From Paraburkholderia atlantica (lineage in GTDB: Bacteria > Pseudomonadota > Gammaproteobacteria > Burkholderiales > Burkholderiaceae), in assembly GCF_009362785.1 (NCBI RefSeq), contig NZ_WHNQ01000026.1, positions 1-64,000 on the forward strand: a stretch of 64,000 nt of DNA, read 5' to 3'. Numbering within the stretch: position 1 is the first letter of the stretch; the number at the start of each line of letters is the position of its first letter. The notes below the pieces were generated by a model. It worked only from the letters and a program-made list of their open reading frames with translations. It searched no databases and was not told the DNA's origin. A program made the position numbers and the translations under genes. Of the stretch, positions 35,284-43,606 are shown in pieces.

Positions 35284-36366
35284 ATGCCCCAATCCGCACT
35301 TGCCTCTCCCGCCGTCGCATCCCTGATGACCGGCTATCCGCTGAAGGCCCACAACACGTTCGGCTTCGACGTGCGCGCGCAGTTCGCGTGCCTGATCGAG
35401 CGTGAGGAGCAGTTGCTCGCGGCGGTGCGCGATCCGCGCGTCGCGGGCCTGCCGCGCCTCGTGCTCGGTGGCGGCAGCAACGTCGTGCTGACCGGCGACT
35501 TCGCCGGGCTGGTGCTGCTGGTGGCGCTGCGAGGCCGTCGCGTGGTGCGCGAGGATCAGCATGCGTGGTATGTCGAGGCGGCCGGCGGCGAGCCGTGGCA
35601 CGAGTTCGTCGCGTGGACGTTGGCGCAGGGCATGCCCGGCCTCGAAAATCTCGCGCTGATTCCTGGCACCGTCGGCGCGGCGCCAATTCAGAACATCGGC
35701 GCGTACGGACTCGAAATGTGCGATCGCTTCGCGTCGCTGCGGGCGATCGAGCTGGCGACCGGTAACGCGGTCGAACTGGGCGCCGATGCGTGCCGGTTCG
35801 GCTATCGCGACAGCTTTTTCAAGCGGGAAGGGCGCGAGCGCTTCGTGATCACGTCGGTGACGTTCCGTTTGCCGAAGGCATGGCAGCCGCGGGCGGGCTA
35901 CGCGGATCTCGCGCGCGAGCTGGCGGCGCGGGGTCCGGGAGCGAGCACCGGGCAAGCCGACGATGCGGCCATGCAGCCGACCGCGCAGGCCATTTTCGAT
36001 GCGGTCGTCGCCGTGCGGCGCGCGAAGCTGCCCGATCCGCTCGAACTGGGCAACGCAGGGAGCTTCTTCAAGAATCCGGTGATCGACGCCGCGCAGTTCG
36101 AGGTGCTCAAGCGCCGCGAACCGGAACTCGTGTCGTATCCGCAAGCCGACGGGCGGATCAAGCTGGCGGCCGGCTGGCTGATCGACCGATGCGGCTGGAA
36201 GGGCCGTACGATGGGCGCGGCGGCCGTGCACGAACGCCAGGCGCTGGTGCTGGTGAATCGCGGTGGCGCGAGTGGCGCAGCAGTGCTGGCGCTGGCGCGG
36301 GCGATCCAGCACGACGTGCGCGAGCGATTTGGCGTGGAGCTGGAGGCGGAGCCGGTTTGCCTGTGA
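35284..36366 (+). CDS. murB: UDP-N-acetylenolpyruvoylglucosamine reductase
   Basis: FAD enzyme of 360 residues that reduces UDP-GlcNAc-enolpyruvate to UDP-MurNAc in peptidoglycan precursor synthesis. FAD-binding segments are LVLGGGSNVVL and IPGTVGAAPIQNIGAYG. The catalytic serine region is GNAGSFFKNP, and the C-terminal glutamate is in the final segment. An insert at about residues 218-240 (GPGASTGQADDAAM) is longer than in E. coli. A TATAAT at 35090-35095 lies about 190 bases upstream. A perfect 15-bp tandem repeat (35164-35193) sits between it and the gene. Confidence 0.94.
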   Translation: MPQSALASPAVASLMTGYPLKAHNTFGFDVRAQFACLIEREEQLLAAVRDPRVAGLPRLVLGGGSNVVLTGDFAGLVLLVALRGRRVVREDQHAWYVEAAGGEPWHEFVAWTLAQGMPGLENLALIPGTVGAAPIQNIGAYGLEMCDRFASLRAIELATGNAVELGADACRFGYRDSFFKREGRERFVITSVTFRLPKAWQPRAGYADLARELAARGPGASTGQADDAAMQPTAQAIFDAVVAVRRAKLPDPLELGNAGSFFKNPVIDAAQFEVLKRREPELVSYPQADGRIKLAAGWLIDRCGWKGRTMGAAAVHERQALVLVNRGGASGAAVLALARAIQHDVRERFGVELEAEPVCL

Positions 36367-36428
36367 GCGGAAGCGCGCTCTTTTCGCGCTGACTTGCCGC
36401 GCTGAGCTTCACCGTCGGCGAATGCAAA

Positions 36429-36458
36429 AAAGCGCCGGGAGTTTCCTCCCGGCGCTTT
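36429..36458. terminator. Bidirectional terminator between murB and argF
   Basis: Perfect 13-bp stem AAAGCGCCGGGAG/CTCCCGGCGCTTT with a TTTC loop. A run of A's precedes it and T's follow it, so it can terminate both murB (+) and argF (-), whose stops lie about 60 and 45 bases away. Confidence 0.88.
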
Positions 36459-36500
36459 CTTGTACCGCGCTCGCGGCTGGTGCCTGGACCAGTGGCTCGC

Positions 36501-37430
36501 TCAGTGATTGAGCTTGCCGAGCAGCAGGTATTCCATCAACGCCTTCTGCACGTGCAGACGGTTTTCCGCTTCATCCCACACGACGCTCTGCGGTCCGTCG
36601 ATCACTTCCGCGCTGACTTCCTCGCCGCGATGCGCGGGCAGGCAGTGCATGAAAAGCGCGTCGGGATTCGCGCGCGCCATCATGTCGGCGTCGACGCACC
36701 AGTCGGCGAAAGCCTTCTTGCGCGCTTCGTTCTCGGCCTCGAAGCCCATGCTGGTCCACACGTCGGTGGTGACGAGGTCGGCGCCTGCGCAGGCTTCGTT
36801 CGGGTCGTCGAACTCCTCGTAGAACGGCGCGCTTTCCGCGGCGACGAGCGCGCGGTCGAGCTTGTAGCCGGGCGGCGTGGACAGGCGCAGCTTGAAGCCG
36901 AGGATCTGCGCGGCTTCGATCCACGTGTACAGCATGTTGTTCGCGTCGCCGACCCACGCGACCGTCTTGTCGCGGATCGGACCGCGATGCTCGAAGTACG
37001 TGAAGATGTCCGCGAGTACCTGGCACGGGTGATATTCGTTCGTGAGTCCGTTGATCACCGGCACGCGCGAATTCTCGGCGAAGCGCTGGATGATGTCCTG
37101 GCCGAACGTGCGGATCATGATGATGTCGACCATGCGCGAGATGACCTGGGCGGCGTCTTCGATCGGCTCGCCGCGGCCGAGCTGCGTGTCGCGCGTGCTC
37201 ATGAATACCGCGTGGCCGCCCAGCTGGAAGATGCCGGCTTCGAACGACAGGCGCGTGCGCGTCGAATTCTTTTCGAAGATCATCGCCAGCGTGCGGTCGT
37301 GCAGCGGGTGATAGGTCTCGTAGTTCTTGAATTTGCGTTTCAGGATGCGCGCGCGTTCCAGCACGTACTCGTAGTCTTCCAGCGAGAAGTCCTTGAACTG
37401 CAGGTAGTGGCGAATTTTCTTGGCGGTCAT
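36501..37430 (-). CDS. argF: Ornithine carbamoyltransferase
   Basis: Joins ornithine and carbamoyl phosphate to citrulline in arginine synthesis. The 309-residue protein carries the carbamoyl-phosphate loop STRTR (residues 56-60), HPCQVLADIFT, the ornithine loop and the C-terminal HCLPAHRGEE. The order argF–DUF3579–rpsT is typical of Burkholderiales. The upstream region is shared with the divergent DUF3579 leader. Confidence 0.95.
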   Translation of the reverse strand: MTAKKIRHYLQFKDFSLEDYEYVLERARILKRKFKNYETYHPLHDRTLAMIFEKNSTRTRLSFEAGIFQLGGHAVFMSTRDTQLGRGEPIEDAAQVISRMVDIIMIRTFGQDIIQRFAENSRVPVINGLTNEYHPCQVLADIFTYFEHRGPIRDKTVAWVGDANNMLYTWIEAAQILGFKLRLSTPPGYKLDRALVAAESAPFYEEFDDPNEACAGADLVTTDVWTSMGFEAENEARKKAFADWCVDADMMARANPDALFMHCLPAHRGEEVSAEVIDGPQSVVWDEAENRLHVQKALMEYLLLGKLNH

Positions 37431-37967
37431 GAAACAAATACGGCGGTCTCACCCGGCAGGGTTGCCGGACTGTGCCGCCGTCGGTTTGGTGGTAACTCAA
37501 TCCAGCATAAAGGATTTCGCCCTGTTTGACGAGTCGGCCGGCAGGCGTCGCAGGCAATTCGGAGGCAATTGGGAAGCTATTTGGAAGCGATTAGAAAGCT
37601 TCATATCGGGCTGCGCGGGAGCATCGAAGGGCGTTTGTGTGCGCTGCGGAAAAGGGCCCTCTGCGCTATAATTTAAGGGTTATCCCATAGCCCAGCAGGC
37701 CAGCGTTTCGCGTGAAGAAACGCGGCTCGCGCGGCGCGGAAAGCCTGTCACGGCGTGGCCGTCATGACAGGCGCCAGAGCGGTACAGCCGGTTTGCCGCA
37801 GCGGTTCTCGTGGTGCGGCTCGTCATTGTTGCGTTAGCGCCAGTCCCACGCACGTCGCAGGTGGCTGCAAGCTCTTGCCGCGCATGTCGCTTGCGGTGAA
37901 TGTGAGCGAGCAACTGGTGTCGCCGGTTGGTCGTCATTCCGCTGGGCAGTCACACAGGTATTTCTAC
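37431..37967 (+). promoter_or_regulatory. Structured leader between argF and the DUF3579 gene
   Basis: No coding frame with family similarity is present in about 540 bases. A consensus TATAAT lies at 37667-37672 pointing toward the DUF3579 gene, leaving a leader of roughly 285 bases. The leader contains a strong hairpin at 37743-37772: GCCTGTCA pairs with TGACAGGC, and inside it CGGC pairs with GCCG. A smaller CGTTTC/GAAACG stem precedes it. It may be a structured 5' leader or a separate small RNA. The first half (37431-37660) probably holds the argF promoter, which was not identified. Confidence 0.4.
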
Positions 37968-38315
37968 ATGGCCGAAGCAGCTCCAATCGAATATTTCATT
38001 CAGGGCATTACGTCGACCGGAAAAAGATTTCGGCCGAGCGACTGGTCGGAGCGGCTCGCGGGCGTCATGTCGTCGTTCGGGCCCGGCGTGAGGAAGGGGC
38101 CGAACGCCTATATGCAGTACTCGCTGTACGTGCGGCCGACCATGATCGGCGACCTCAAATGCGTGATTCTCGATTCGAGACTGCGCGACATCGAGCCAAT
38201 GGCCTTCGATTTCGTTCTGAACTTCGCAAAAGACAACGACCTCCTCGTCACCGAGGCGTGCGAATTGGAACTCGAGCATGCGCCTGCGCCGCAAGCCAAA
38301 CGTCATGCGATCTGA
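37968..38315 (+). CDS. DUF3579 domain-containing protein
   Basis: Protein of 115 residues, conserved in beta-proteobacteria next to argF and rpsT and of unknown function. Recognisable blocks are IEYFIQGITSTGKRFRPSDW near the N-terminus and FALNFAKDN-like FVLNFAKDNDLLVTEACELE near the end. The ATG at 37968 matches the usual family length; the longer frame upstream has no similarity. No catalytic motif is evident. A bidirectional terminator follows. Confidence 0.85.
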   Translation: MAEAAPIEYFIQGITSTGKRFRPSDWSERLAGVMSSFGPGVRKGPNAYMQYSLYVRPTMIGDLKCVILDSRLRDIEPMAFDFVLNFAKDNDLLVTEACELELEHAPAPQAKRHAI

Positions 38316-38349
38316 CGCAAGCTGGCCAGATCGGCAAAAGCAAAGAAAC

Positions 38350-38377
38350 AAAAAACCCGCAAGCAGCGGGTTTTTTT
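38350..38377. terminator. Rho-independent terminator after the DUF3579 gene
   Basis: Stem ACCCGC/GCGGGT with a short loop, preceded by six or more A's and followed by seven T's. It lies 35 bases after the DUF3579 stop. The A-run allows it to act on the opposite strand as a second stop for rpsT transcripts. Confidence 0.85.
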
Positions 38378-38399
38378 GTGGCTGCTAATCCAGCCAAAA

Positions 38400-38424
38400 C
38401 AAAAAAGCCCGCCAAAGCGGGCTT
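38400..38424 (-). terminator. Rho-independent terminator of rpsT
   Basis: On the minus strand AAGCCCGC pairs with GCGGGCTT and is followed by a T-run (an A-run on the plus strand at 38399-38406). It lies about 50 bases past the rpsT stop. A second GC-rich hairpin without a T-run (around 38447-38464) lies between them. Confidence 0.85.
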
Positions 38425-38473
38425 CTTGTGCAGCGGAAACAGGAGGTAGCCCGCCGAAGCGGGCCGACCGGAA

Positions 38474-38752
38474 TTACTGCGCTGCGGGCGCTTGCAGACC
38501 CTTGATGGCTGCAGCGAGGCGGCTCTTATGGCGAGCTGCCTTGTTCTTGTGAATGATATTCTTGTCGGCGATGATGTCGATGGTCTTCGACGATGCCTTG
38601 AAGATTTCGGCGGCCTTAGCCTGGTCGCCTGCGTCGATCGCCTTGCGAACAGCCTTGATAGCCGTGCGGAACTTCGAGCGCAGTGCCGAGTTGTGCGAGT
38701 TTGCCTTCGCGGCCTGGCGGGCGCGCTTGCGTGCTTGTGCGGAGTTAGCCAT
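38474..38752 (-). CDS. rpsT: 30S ribosomal protein S20
   Basis: Small basic ribosomal protein of 92 residues that binds 16S rRNA early in 30S assembly. The N-terminus MANSAQARKRARQAAKANSH and the end SRLAAAIKGL are characteristic. The gene is monocistronic, with a promoter about 250 bases upstream (38999-39028) and terminators at 38400-38424 and beyond. The long leader fits the autogenous control known for S20 in E. coli, although the mechanism here is not shown. Confidence 0.96.
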   Translation of the reverse strand: MANSAQARKRARQAAKANSHNSALRSKFRTAIKAVRKAIDAGDQAKAAEIFKASSKTIDIIADKNIIHKNKAARHKSRLAAAIKGLQAPAAQ

Positions 38753-38998
38753 GACGGTTCCTTATCCTGTTCCTGTTTCCAGTACCCGGCCTGCAATGAT
38801 GAGGCGAGGTGCTGCTTCTCGATCCGAACCCTTGGAAGCGATTGCCCAAGGGCGCAAAAGTGTCGAAAAAATCGATCAAACTACGCGAAGGCGGGCCCGT
38901 GTTTCCAGGCTTCCGGATGTATTGACAGGCGGCGCTGCGCCAACCTGAGAATGCCGTCCAAAGACCGTTCGAAAACGGAGCAAGCTTCGAAACCGACG

Positions 38999-39028
38999 AT
39001 TATAGCAACAAAATCAGGCACGTGACAA
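38999..39028 (-). promoter_or_regulatory. rpsT promoter and leader start
   Basis: On the minus strand TTGTCA (39023-39028) and a perfect TATAAT (38999-39004) are spaced by 18 bases. They point at rpsT, leaving a leader of about 240 bases. Within the leader CCCTTGG (38829-38835) and CCAAGGG (38846-38852) can form a hairpin. Confidence 0.65.
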
Positions 39029-39228
39029 CGGAAAACGCGCGACGGCGTCACAGTGACGGGAGTGGCGCCAAGTTGACCCTAACGTGCTGGCGCTGCACGG
39101 AAAACCGCTAAAACCACAAAAAATCGCATTTCCCGGCCAATTGCGGCGAACGTCCGCGTGGCAAATCGGTCCGAATCGGGTTTCCGGCTCGTCGCCCGCA
39201 TTAGCGGGACCCGTATAATAAGCGCCCC

Positions 39229-40779
39229 ATGAATCTATTCCGAGCCCTGCTGACGGTCAGCGGCTTCACGCTGCTGTCGCGCGTGACCGGACTGGCCCGC
39301 GAAACGCTGATCGCCCGTGCGTTCGGCGCCAGTCAATACACCGACGCTTTCTACGTCGCCTTTCGTATTCCGAATCTGCTGCGCCGCATCTCCGCCGAAG
39401 GCGCGTTCTCGCAGGCCTTCGTGCCGATCCTCGCCGAGTTCAAGAACCAGCAAGGCCACGACGCCACCAAGGCGCTCGTCGACGCGACCTCGACCGTGCT
39501 CGCGTGGGCGCTCGCGGTGCTGTCGGTGATTGGCGTGGTCGGCGCGTCGGGCGTCGTGTTTGTCGTCGCGTCGGGCCTCGCGCGCGAGGGCCACGCTTAC
39601 CAGCTCGCGGTCACGATGACGCGCATCATGTTCCCCTACATCATTTTCATTTCGCTGACGTCGATGGCGTCGGGCGTGCTGAATACGTACCGGAACTTTT
39701 CGTTGCCCGCGTTCGCTCCCGTGCTGTTGAACGTTGCGTTCATCGTCTCTGCGCTGTTTCTCGCGCCGCGCCTGCAAACGCCGGTCTATGCGCTCGCGTG
39801 GGCGGTGATCATCGGTGGCGTGCTGCAATTCGCGGTGCAGTTGCCGGGCCTCAAGAAGATCGACATGGTGCCGCGCATCCGCCTGAACCCGCTGCACGCG
39901 CTCGCGCATCGCGGCGTAAAACGGGTGCTCGCGAAGATGGTGCCGGCGATGTTCGCGGTGTCGGTCGCGCAGATCAGCCTGATCATCAACACCAACATCG
40001 CGTCGCACATCGGCCCCGGCGCGGTGTCGTGGATCAACTACGCCGACCGGCTGATGGAGTTTCCGACCGCGCTGCTCGGCGTCGCGCTGGGCACGATCCT
40101 GCTGCCGAGCCTATCGAAGGCGCACGTCGACGCCGACTCGCACGAGTATTCGTCGCTGCTCGACTGGGGGCTGCGCGTCACGTTCCTGCTCGCCGCGCCG
40201 AGCGCGATCGCGCTGTTCTTTTTCGCCCAGCCGCTGACGGCCGTGCTATTCAACTACGGCAAGTTCGACGGTAACGCGGTCGTAATGGTGAGCCGCGCGC
40301 TCGCCGCCTACGGGGTCGGCCTGATCGGCCTGATCCTGATCAAGATCCTCGCACCGGGCTTCTACGCGAAGCACGACATCAAGACGCCGGTGAAAATTGG
40401 CATCGGCGTGCTGATTGTGACGCAGCTGTGCAACTACGCGTTCGTGCCGGTGTTCGCGCATGCGGGTCTCACCCTGAGCGTCGGGCTCGGCGCTTGCGTG
40501 AATGCGTTGCTGCTGTTCATCGGTCTGCGCAAACGCGGCATCTATACGCCGTCGAGCGGCTGGCTCAAGTTTTTCGTGCAATTGCTCGGCGCGTGCCTCG
40601 TGCTCGCCGGCGTGATGCGCTGGCTTGCGATCAGCTTCGACTGGGTCGGCATGCATACCCAGCCGGTTAGCCGGATGGTGTTGCTCGGTGCGTGTCTCGT
40701 GCTGTTCGCCGCGCTATATTTCGGTATGCTTTGGCTGATGGGCTTCAAGTACGCGTATTTCAAAAGGCGAGTGAAGTGA
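39229..40779 (+). CDS. murJ: Lipid II flippase MurJ
   Basis: Polytopic membrane protein of 516 residues in the MOP/MviN family that flips the peptidoglycan precursor lipid II to the periplasm. The N-terminus NLFRALLTVSGFTLLSRVTGLARE and the block FYVAFRIPNLLRRISAEGAFSQAFVP are diagnostic, with about 14 hydrophobic helices. A TATAAT hexamer (39214-39219) ends only nine bases before the ATG and no Shine-Dalgarno site is visible, so the transcript may be nearly leaderless. The SirB1-type gene follows six bases after the stop. Confidence 0.94.
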   Translation: MNLFRALLTVSGFTLLSRVTGLARETLIARAFGASQYTDAFYVAFRIPNLLRRISAEGAFSQAFVPILAEFKNQQGHDATKALVDATSTVLAWALAVLSVIGVVGASGVVFVVASGLAREGHAYQLAVTMTRIMFPYIIFISLTSMASGVLNTYRNFSLPAFAPVLLNVAFIVSALFLAPRLQTPVYALAWAVIIGGVLQFAVQLPGLKKIDMVPRIRLNPLHALAHRGVKRVLAKMVPAMFAVSVAQISLIINTNIASHIGPGAVSWINYADRLMEFPTALLGVALGTILLPSLSKAHVDADSHEYSSLLDWGLRVTFLLAAPSAIALFFFAQPLTAVLFNYGKFDGNAVVMVSRALAAYGVGLIGLILIKILAPGFYAKHDIKTPVKIGIGVLIVTQLCNYAFVPVFAHAGLTLSVGLGACVNALLLFIGLRKRGIYTPSSGWLKFFVQLLGACLVLAGVMRWLAISFDWVGMHTQPVSRMVLLGACLVLFAALYFGMLWLMGFKYAYFKRRVK

Positions 40780-40784
40780 TCACC

Positions 40785-41627
40785 ATGTCGCGGGTTCTCG
40801 ATTATTTCAGTACGCTCGTCGCCGAAGACGAGAGCCTGCCGCTGACCGAGACGGCGCTCTCGCTCGCGCAGGACGCCTACCCCGATCTCGATCTGCAGTC
40901 GGTGCTCGCCGAGATCGATGAGCTGGTGCTGCGGCTGCGCCGCCGCATGCCGGACGATGCCGACATCCGTCAGAAGGTTGGCGTCCTCAATCGGTTCTTT
41001 TTCCGTGAACTCGGTTTCGCGAGCAATCTGAACGATTACTACGACCCCGACAACAGTCATCTGAACGTCGTACTCAAACGTCGCCGCGGCATTCCGATTT
41101 CACTCGCGGTGCTCTATCTGGAGATGGCTGAGCAATTCGGCGTTCCGGTGCGCGGGGTGTCGTTTCCGGGCCACTTCCTGCTGCGCGTGACGACGCCCGA
41201 CGGCGACGTGATGCTCGATCCGACCACCGGTCATTCGCTGTCCGAAGCGCAGATGGTCGAGATGCTCGAACCATACGTCGCGTCGGCTGGAGATTCGGTC
41301 GGCCGCGCGCTGCGCATGCTGCTACAGCCGGCCACGCGTCGCGAGATCGTCGCGCGGATGCTGCGCAACCTGAAGGCGATCTATCTGCAAACCGAGCGTT
41401 GGCAACGTCTGCTCGCGGTGCAACAGCGGCTCGTCATTCTGCTGCCGGACAATATCGAGGAAGTGCGTGATCGCGGTTTCGCGTATGCGCGGCTCGATTA
41501 TCTGCGGCCCGCGCTCGAAGACCTCGAAAGTTACCTCGGGGATCGACCCGATGCGGAAGACGCCACCGTAGTCGAGTCGCAACTGCATGAATTGCGGCAG
41601 CGCACCCGGCATGATGGTGGCGAATAG
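40785..41627 (+). CDS. SirB1-family transglutaminase-like/TPR protein
   Basis: Protein of 280 residues with a transglutaminase-like N-terminal half (about 30-180: RRRGIPISLAVLYLEMAEQFGVPV, then FPGHFLLRV and MLDPTTG) and a TPR-like C-terminal region (about 190-270). Members of the SirB1/PTPA-like group are conserved in proteobacteria; no reaction is established. The ATG at 40785 lies six bases after the murJ stop, so the two are probably co-transcribed, ending at the terminator 41659-41697. Confidence 0.82.
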   Translation: MSRVLDYFSTLVAEDESLPLTETALSLAQDAYPDLDLQSVLAEIDELVLRLRRRMPDDADIRQKVGVLNRFFFRELGFASNLNDYYDPDNSHLNVVLKRRRGIPISLAVLYLEMAEQFGVPVRGVSFPGHFLLRVTTPDGDVMLDPTTGHSLSEAQMVEMLEPYVASAGDSVGRALRMLLQPATRREIVARMLRNLKAIYLQTERWQRLLAVQQRLVILLPDNIEEVRDRGFAYARLDYLRPALEDLESYLGDRPDAEDATVVESQLHELRQRTRHDGGE

Positions 41628-41658
41628 CGACGCGCGTTTTCACGCCGCATGAGACGCA

Positions 41659-41697
41659 AACGCCTGCACATGTCGTACATGTACAGGCGTTTTTTTA
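41659..41697. terminator. Terminator between the SirB1-type gene and the SDR gene
   Basis: Arms AACGCCTGCACATGT and ACATGTACAGGCGTT form a 15-base stem with one G-T pair, followed by a T-run of seven. It ends the murJ–SirB1 unit, while the opposite gene (SDR, minus strand) stops at 41712. Confidence 0.88.
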
Positions 41698-41711
41698 TCG
41701 CGAGGCGCTCC

Positions 41712-42470
41712 TCACTTCGGCTGCATGCGGATCGCGCCGTCTAGCCGGATCACCTCGCCGTTCAGCATCGGATTGTCGAAGATCTGCTTGGCGAGCATCG
41801 CGTATTCAGCCGGTTTGCCTAAGCGCGGCGGGAACGGCACCATCGCGCCGAGCGCGTCCTGCACTTCCTGCGGCATGCCGAGCAGCATCGGCGTTTCGAA
41901 GATGCCGGGGGCGATCGTCATCACGCGGATCGCGTTGCGGGACAGGTCGCGCGCGATCGGCAGCGTCATGCCGACCACGCCGCCTTTCGACGCGGAGTAG
42001 GCGGCCTGGCCGATCTGGCCGTCGAACGCGGCGACCGATGCGGTGTTGATGATCACGCCGCGCTCGCCGTTGGCGTTCGGCTCGTTCTTCGACATCTGCG
42101 TCGCGGCGAGCCGGATCATGTTGAACGTGCCGATCAGGTTGATCGAGATCGTGCGCGTGAACAGATCGAGCGGATGGGGGCCATCCTTGCCGACGGTCTT
42201 CGCGGCCGGCGCGACGCCCGCGCAGTTGACGAGTCCGCGCAGCGTGCCGAGCTTCGTCGCGGTGTCGACTGCCTGTTGCGCGTCCTCTTCCCGGCTCACG
42301 TCGCATTTGACGAATACGCCGCCGAGTTCCTTGGCGAGCGCCTCGCCCGCGTCCAGATTCAGGTCGGCGAGCACGACCCTGCCGCCGTGCTCCACCAGCA
42401 GGCGCGCGGTGGCAGCGCCGAGCCCTGATGCACCGCCGGTGATCAGGAACACGTTGTCACGAATTTCCAT
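41712..42470 (-). CDS. SDR-family 3-hydroxyacyl-CoA dehydrogenase (HSD10-like)
   Basis: Short-chain dehydrogenase of 252 residues with the NAD motif TGGASGLG (residues 11-18) and the triad Ser145, Tyr158 and Lys162. The N-terminal NVFLITGG, the insert GKDGPHPLDLFTRTI and the ending NGEVIRLDGAIRM resemble type II 3-hydroxyacyl-CoA dehydrogenases (17-beta-HSD10 group), which act in fatty-acid and isoleucine breakdown. The start at 42470 has a purine-rich site upstream; a longer frame to 42659 crosses the adk terminator and is not credible. Confidence 0.87.
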   Translation of the reverse strand: MEIRDNVFLITGGASGLGAATARLLVEHGGRVVLADLNLDAGEALAKELGGVFVKCDVSREEDAQQAVDTATKLGTLRGLVNCAGVAPAAKTVGKDGPHPLDLFTRTISINLIGTFNMIRLAATQMSKNEPNANGERGVIINTASVAAFDGQIGQAAYSASKGGVVGMTLPIARDLSRNAIRVMTIAPGIFETPMLLGMPQEVQDALGAMVPFPPRLGKPAEYAMLAKQIFDNPMLNGEVIRLDGAIRMQPK

Positions 42471-42660
42471 GTCTTCTCCTTCGCTACGGTTGTTCGGTGC
42501 AGTCTGGATCGAAGCATTTTTCGACGATCGATTGTAGCGGCTGTGCTGCGCTGCGGAAAGCGAAGCGGGCAGCGGCATGCGAGTGCTATGGAAGACTAAC
42601 TGGCTCTGCTGGACGTTCCACACCCAGCGCTTGCCGTTGCGGTTGGGGCACCGAACCAAT

Positions 42661-42690
42661 AAAAAAACCCGCCCAATGTGGGCGGGTTTT
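42661..42690 (-). terminator. Rho-independent terminator of adk
   Basis: AAAACCCGCCC/GGGCGGGTTTT stem (42664-42674 with 42680-42690) around a five-base loop, flanked by an A-run that becomes a T-run on the minus strand. It lies 40 bases beyond the adk stop. Confidence 0.87.
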
Positions 42691-42730
42691 GGTCGAACGC
42701 AAACAGCGGAAATGTTTCGATCAATCCAGC

Positions 42731-43396
42731 TTACTTCAGTGCCTCGAACGCACGGGCGCGAATTTCATCGACGCTGCCGAGGCCCGAAATGCGGCGATAT
42801 TGGGGCGCTTTCACCGAGCTCGACGCATCGCCGTTCTTCGCCCAGCTGTTGTAGTACTCGATCAGCGGCTTGGTTTGCGATTCGTACACTTCGAGACGCT
42901 TCTTGACCGTTTCTTCCTTGTCGTCGTCGCGCTGGATCAGCGGCTCGCCAGTCACGTCGTCGATACCCTCGACTTTGGGCGGATTGAACGTCACGTGGTA
43001 CGTGCGGCCCGACGCAGGGTGCGAGCGGCGGCCGCTCATGCGCACGATGATCTCGTCGAAAGGCACGTCGATTTCGAGCACGTAGTCGATCGCGACACCG
43101 GCCTGCTTCATTGCCTCAGCTTGCGGAATCGTGCGCGGGAAGCCGTCGAACAGGTAGCCGTTCGTGCAGTCCGGCTGCTGCAGACGTTCCTTCACGAGGT
43201 TGATGATCAGCTCATCCGTGACCAGCTCGCCGGCGTCCATGAAGCGCTTTGCTTCGAGGCCGAGCGGCGTACCGGCCTTGACGGCCGCGCGCAGCATGTC
43301 GCCGGTCGAAATTTGAGGGATGCCGAACTTTTCCTTGATGAAGTTGGCCTGAGTGCCTTTGCCAGCACCCGGTGCACCCAACAGGATCAAACGCAT
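42731..43396 (-). CDS. adk: Adenylate kinase
   Basis: Converts ATP and AMP to two ADP. The 221-residue protein begins MRLILLGAPGAGKGTQANFI with the P-loop GAPGAGKGT, followed by STGDMLR, GFPRTIPQA and the lid domain around GRRSHPASGRTYH. The start at 43396 gives the standard family length; the extra upstream frame to 43468 lacks similarity. It follows kdsB by 210 bases on the same strand, with its own terminator downstream. Confidence 0.96.
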   Translation of the reverse strand: MRLILLGAPGAGKGTQANFIKEKFGIPQISTGDMLRAAVKAGTPLGLEAKRFMDAGELVTDELIINLVKERLQQPDCTNGYLFDGFPRTIPQAEAMKQAGVAIDYVLEIDVPFDEIIVRMSGRRSHPASGRTYHVTFNPPKVEGIDDVTGEPLIQRDDDKEETVKKRLEVYESQTKPLIEYYNSWAKNGDASSSVKAPQYRRISGLGSVDEIRARAFEALK

Positions 43397-43606
43397 GGAT
43401 ATCTCCAGATCTATGTGAATTCTTTGTTTACGCAGCAGGCTTCCCGGCGATTCTCGCAGGCTCCGCATCGGCTACCGTTGGCTAGCTCGCGCTGCACGTC
43501 GAAATGACGGCGCTGCAAGATCCGCACGGCGCGACGGGGATAACCCGGATGTCGCCTGCGCTGGGAGGCGCGCATAACCGTTCGATTATGCCACGGCTTC
43601 CCGCGC

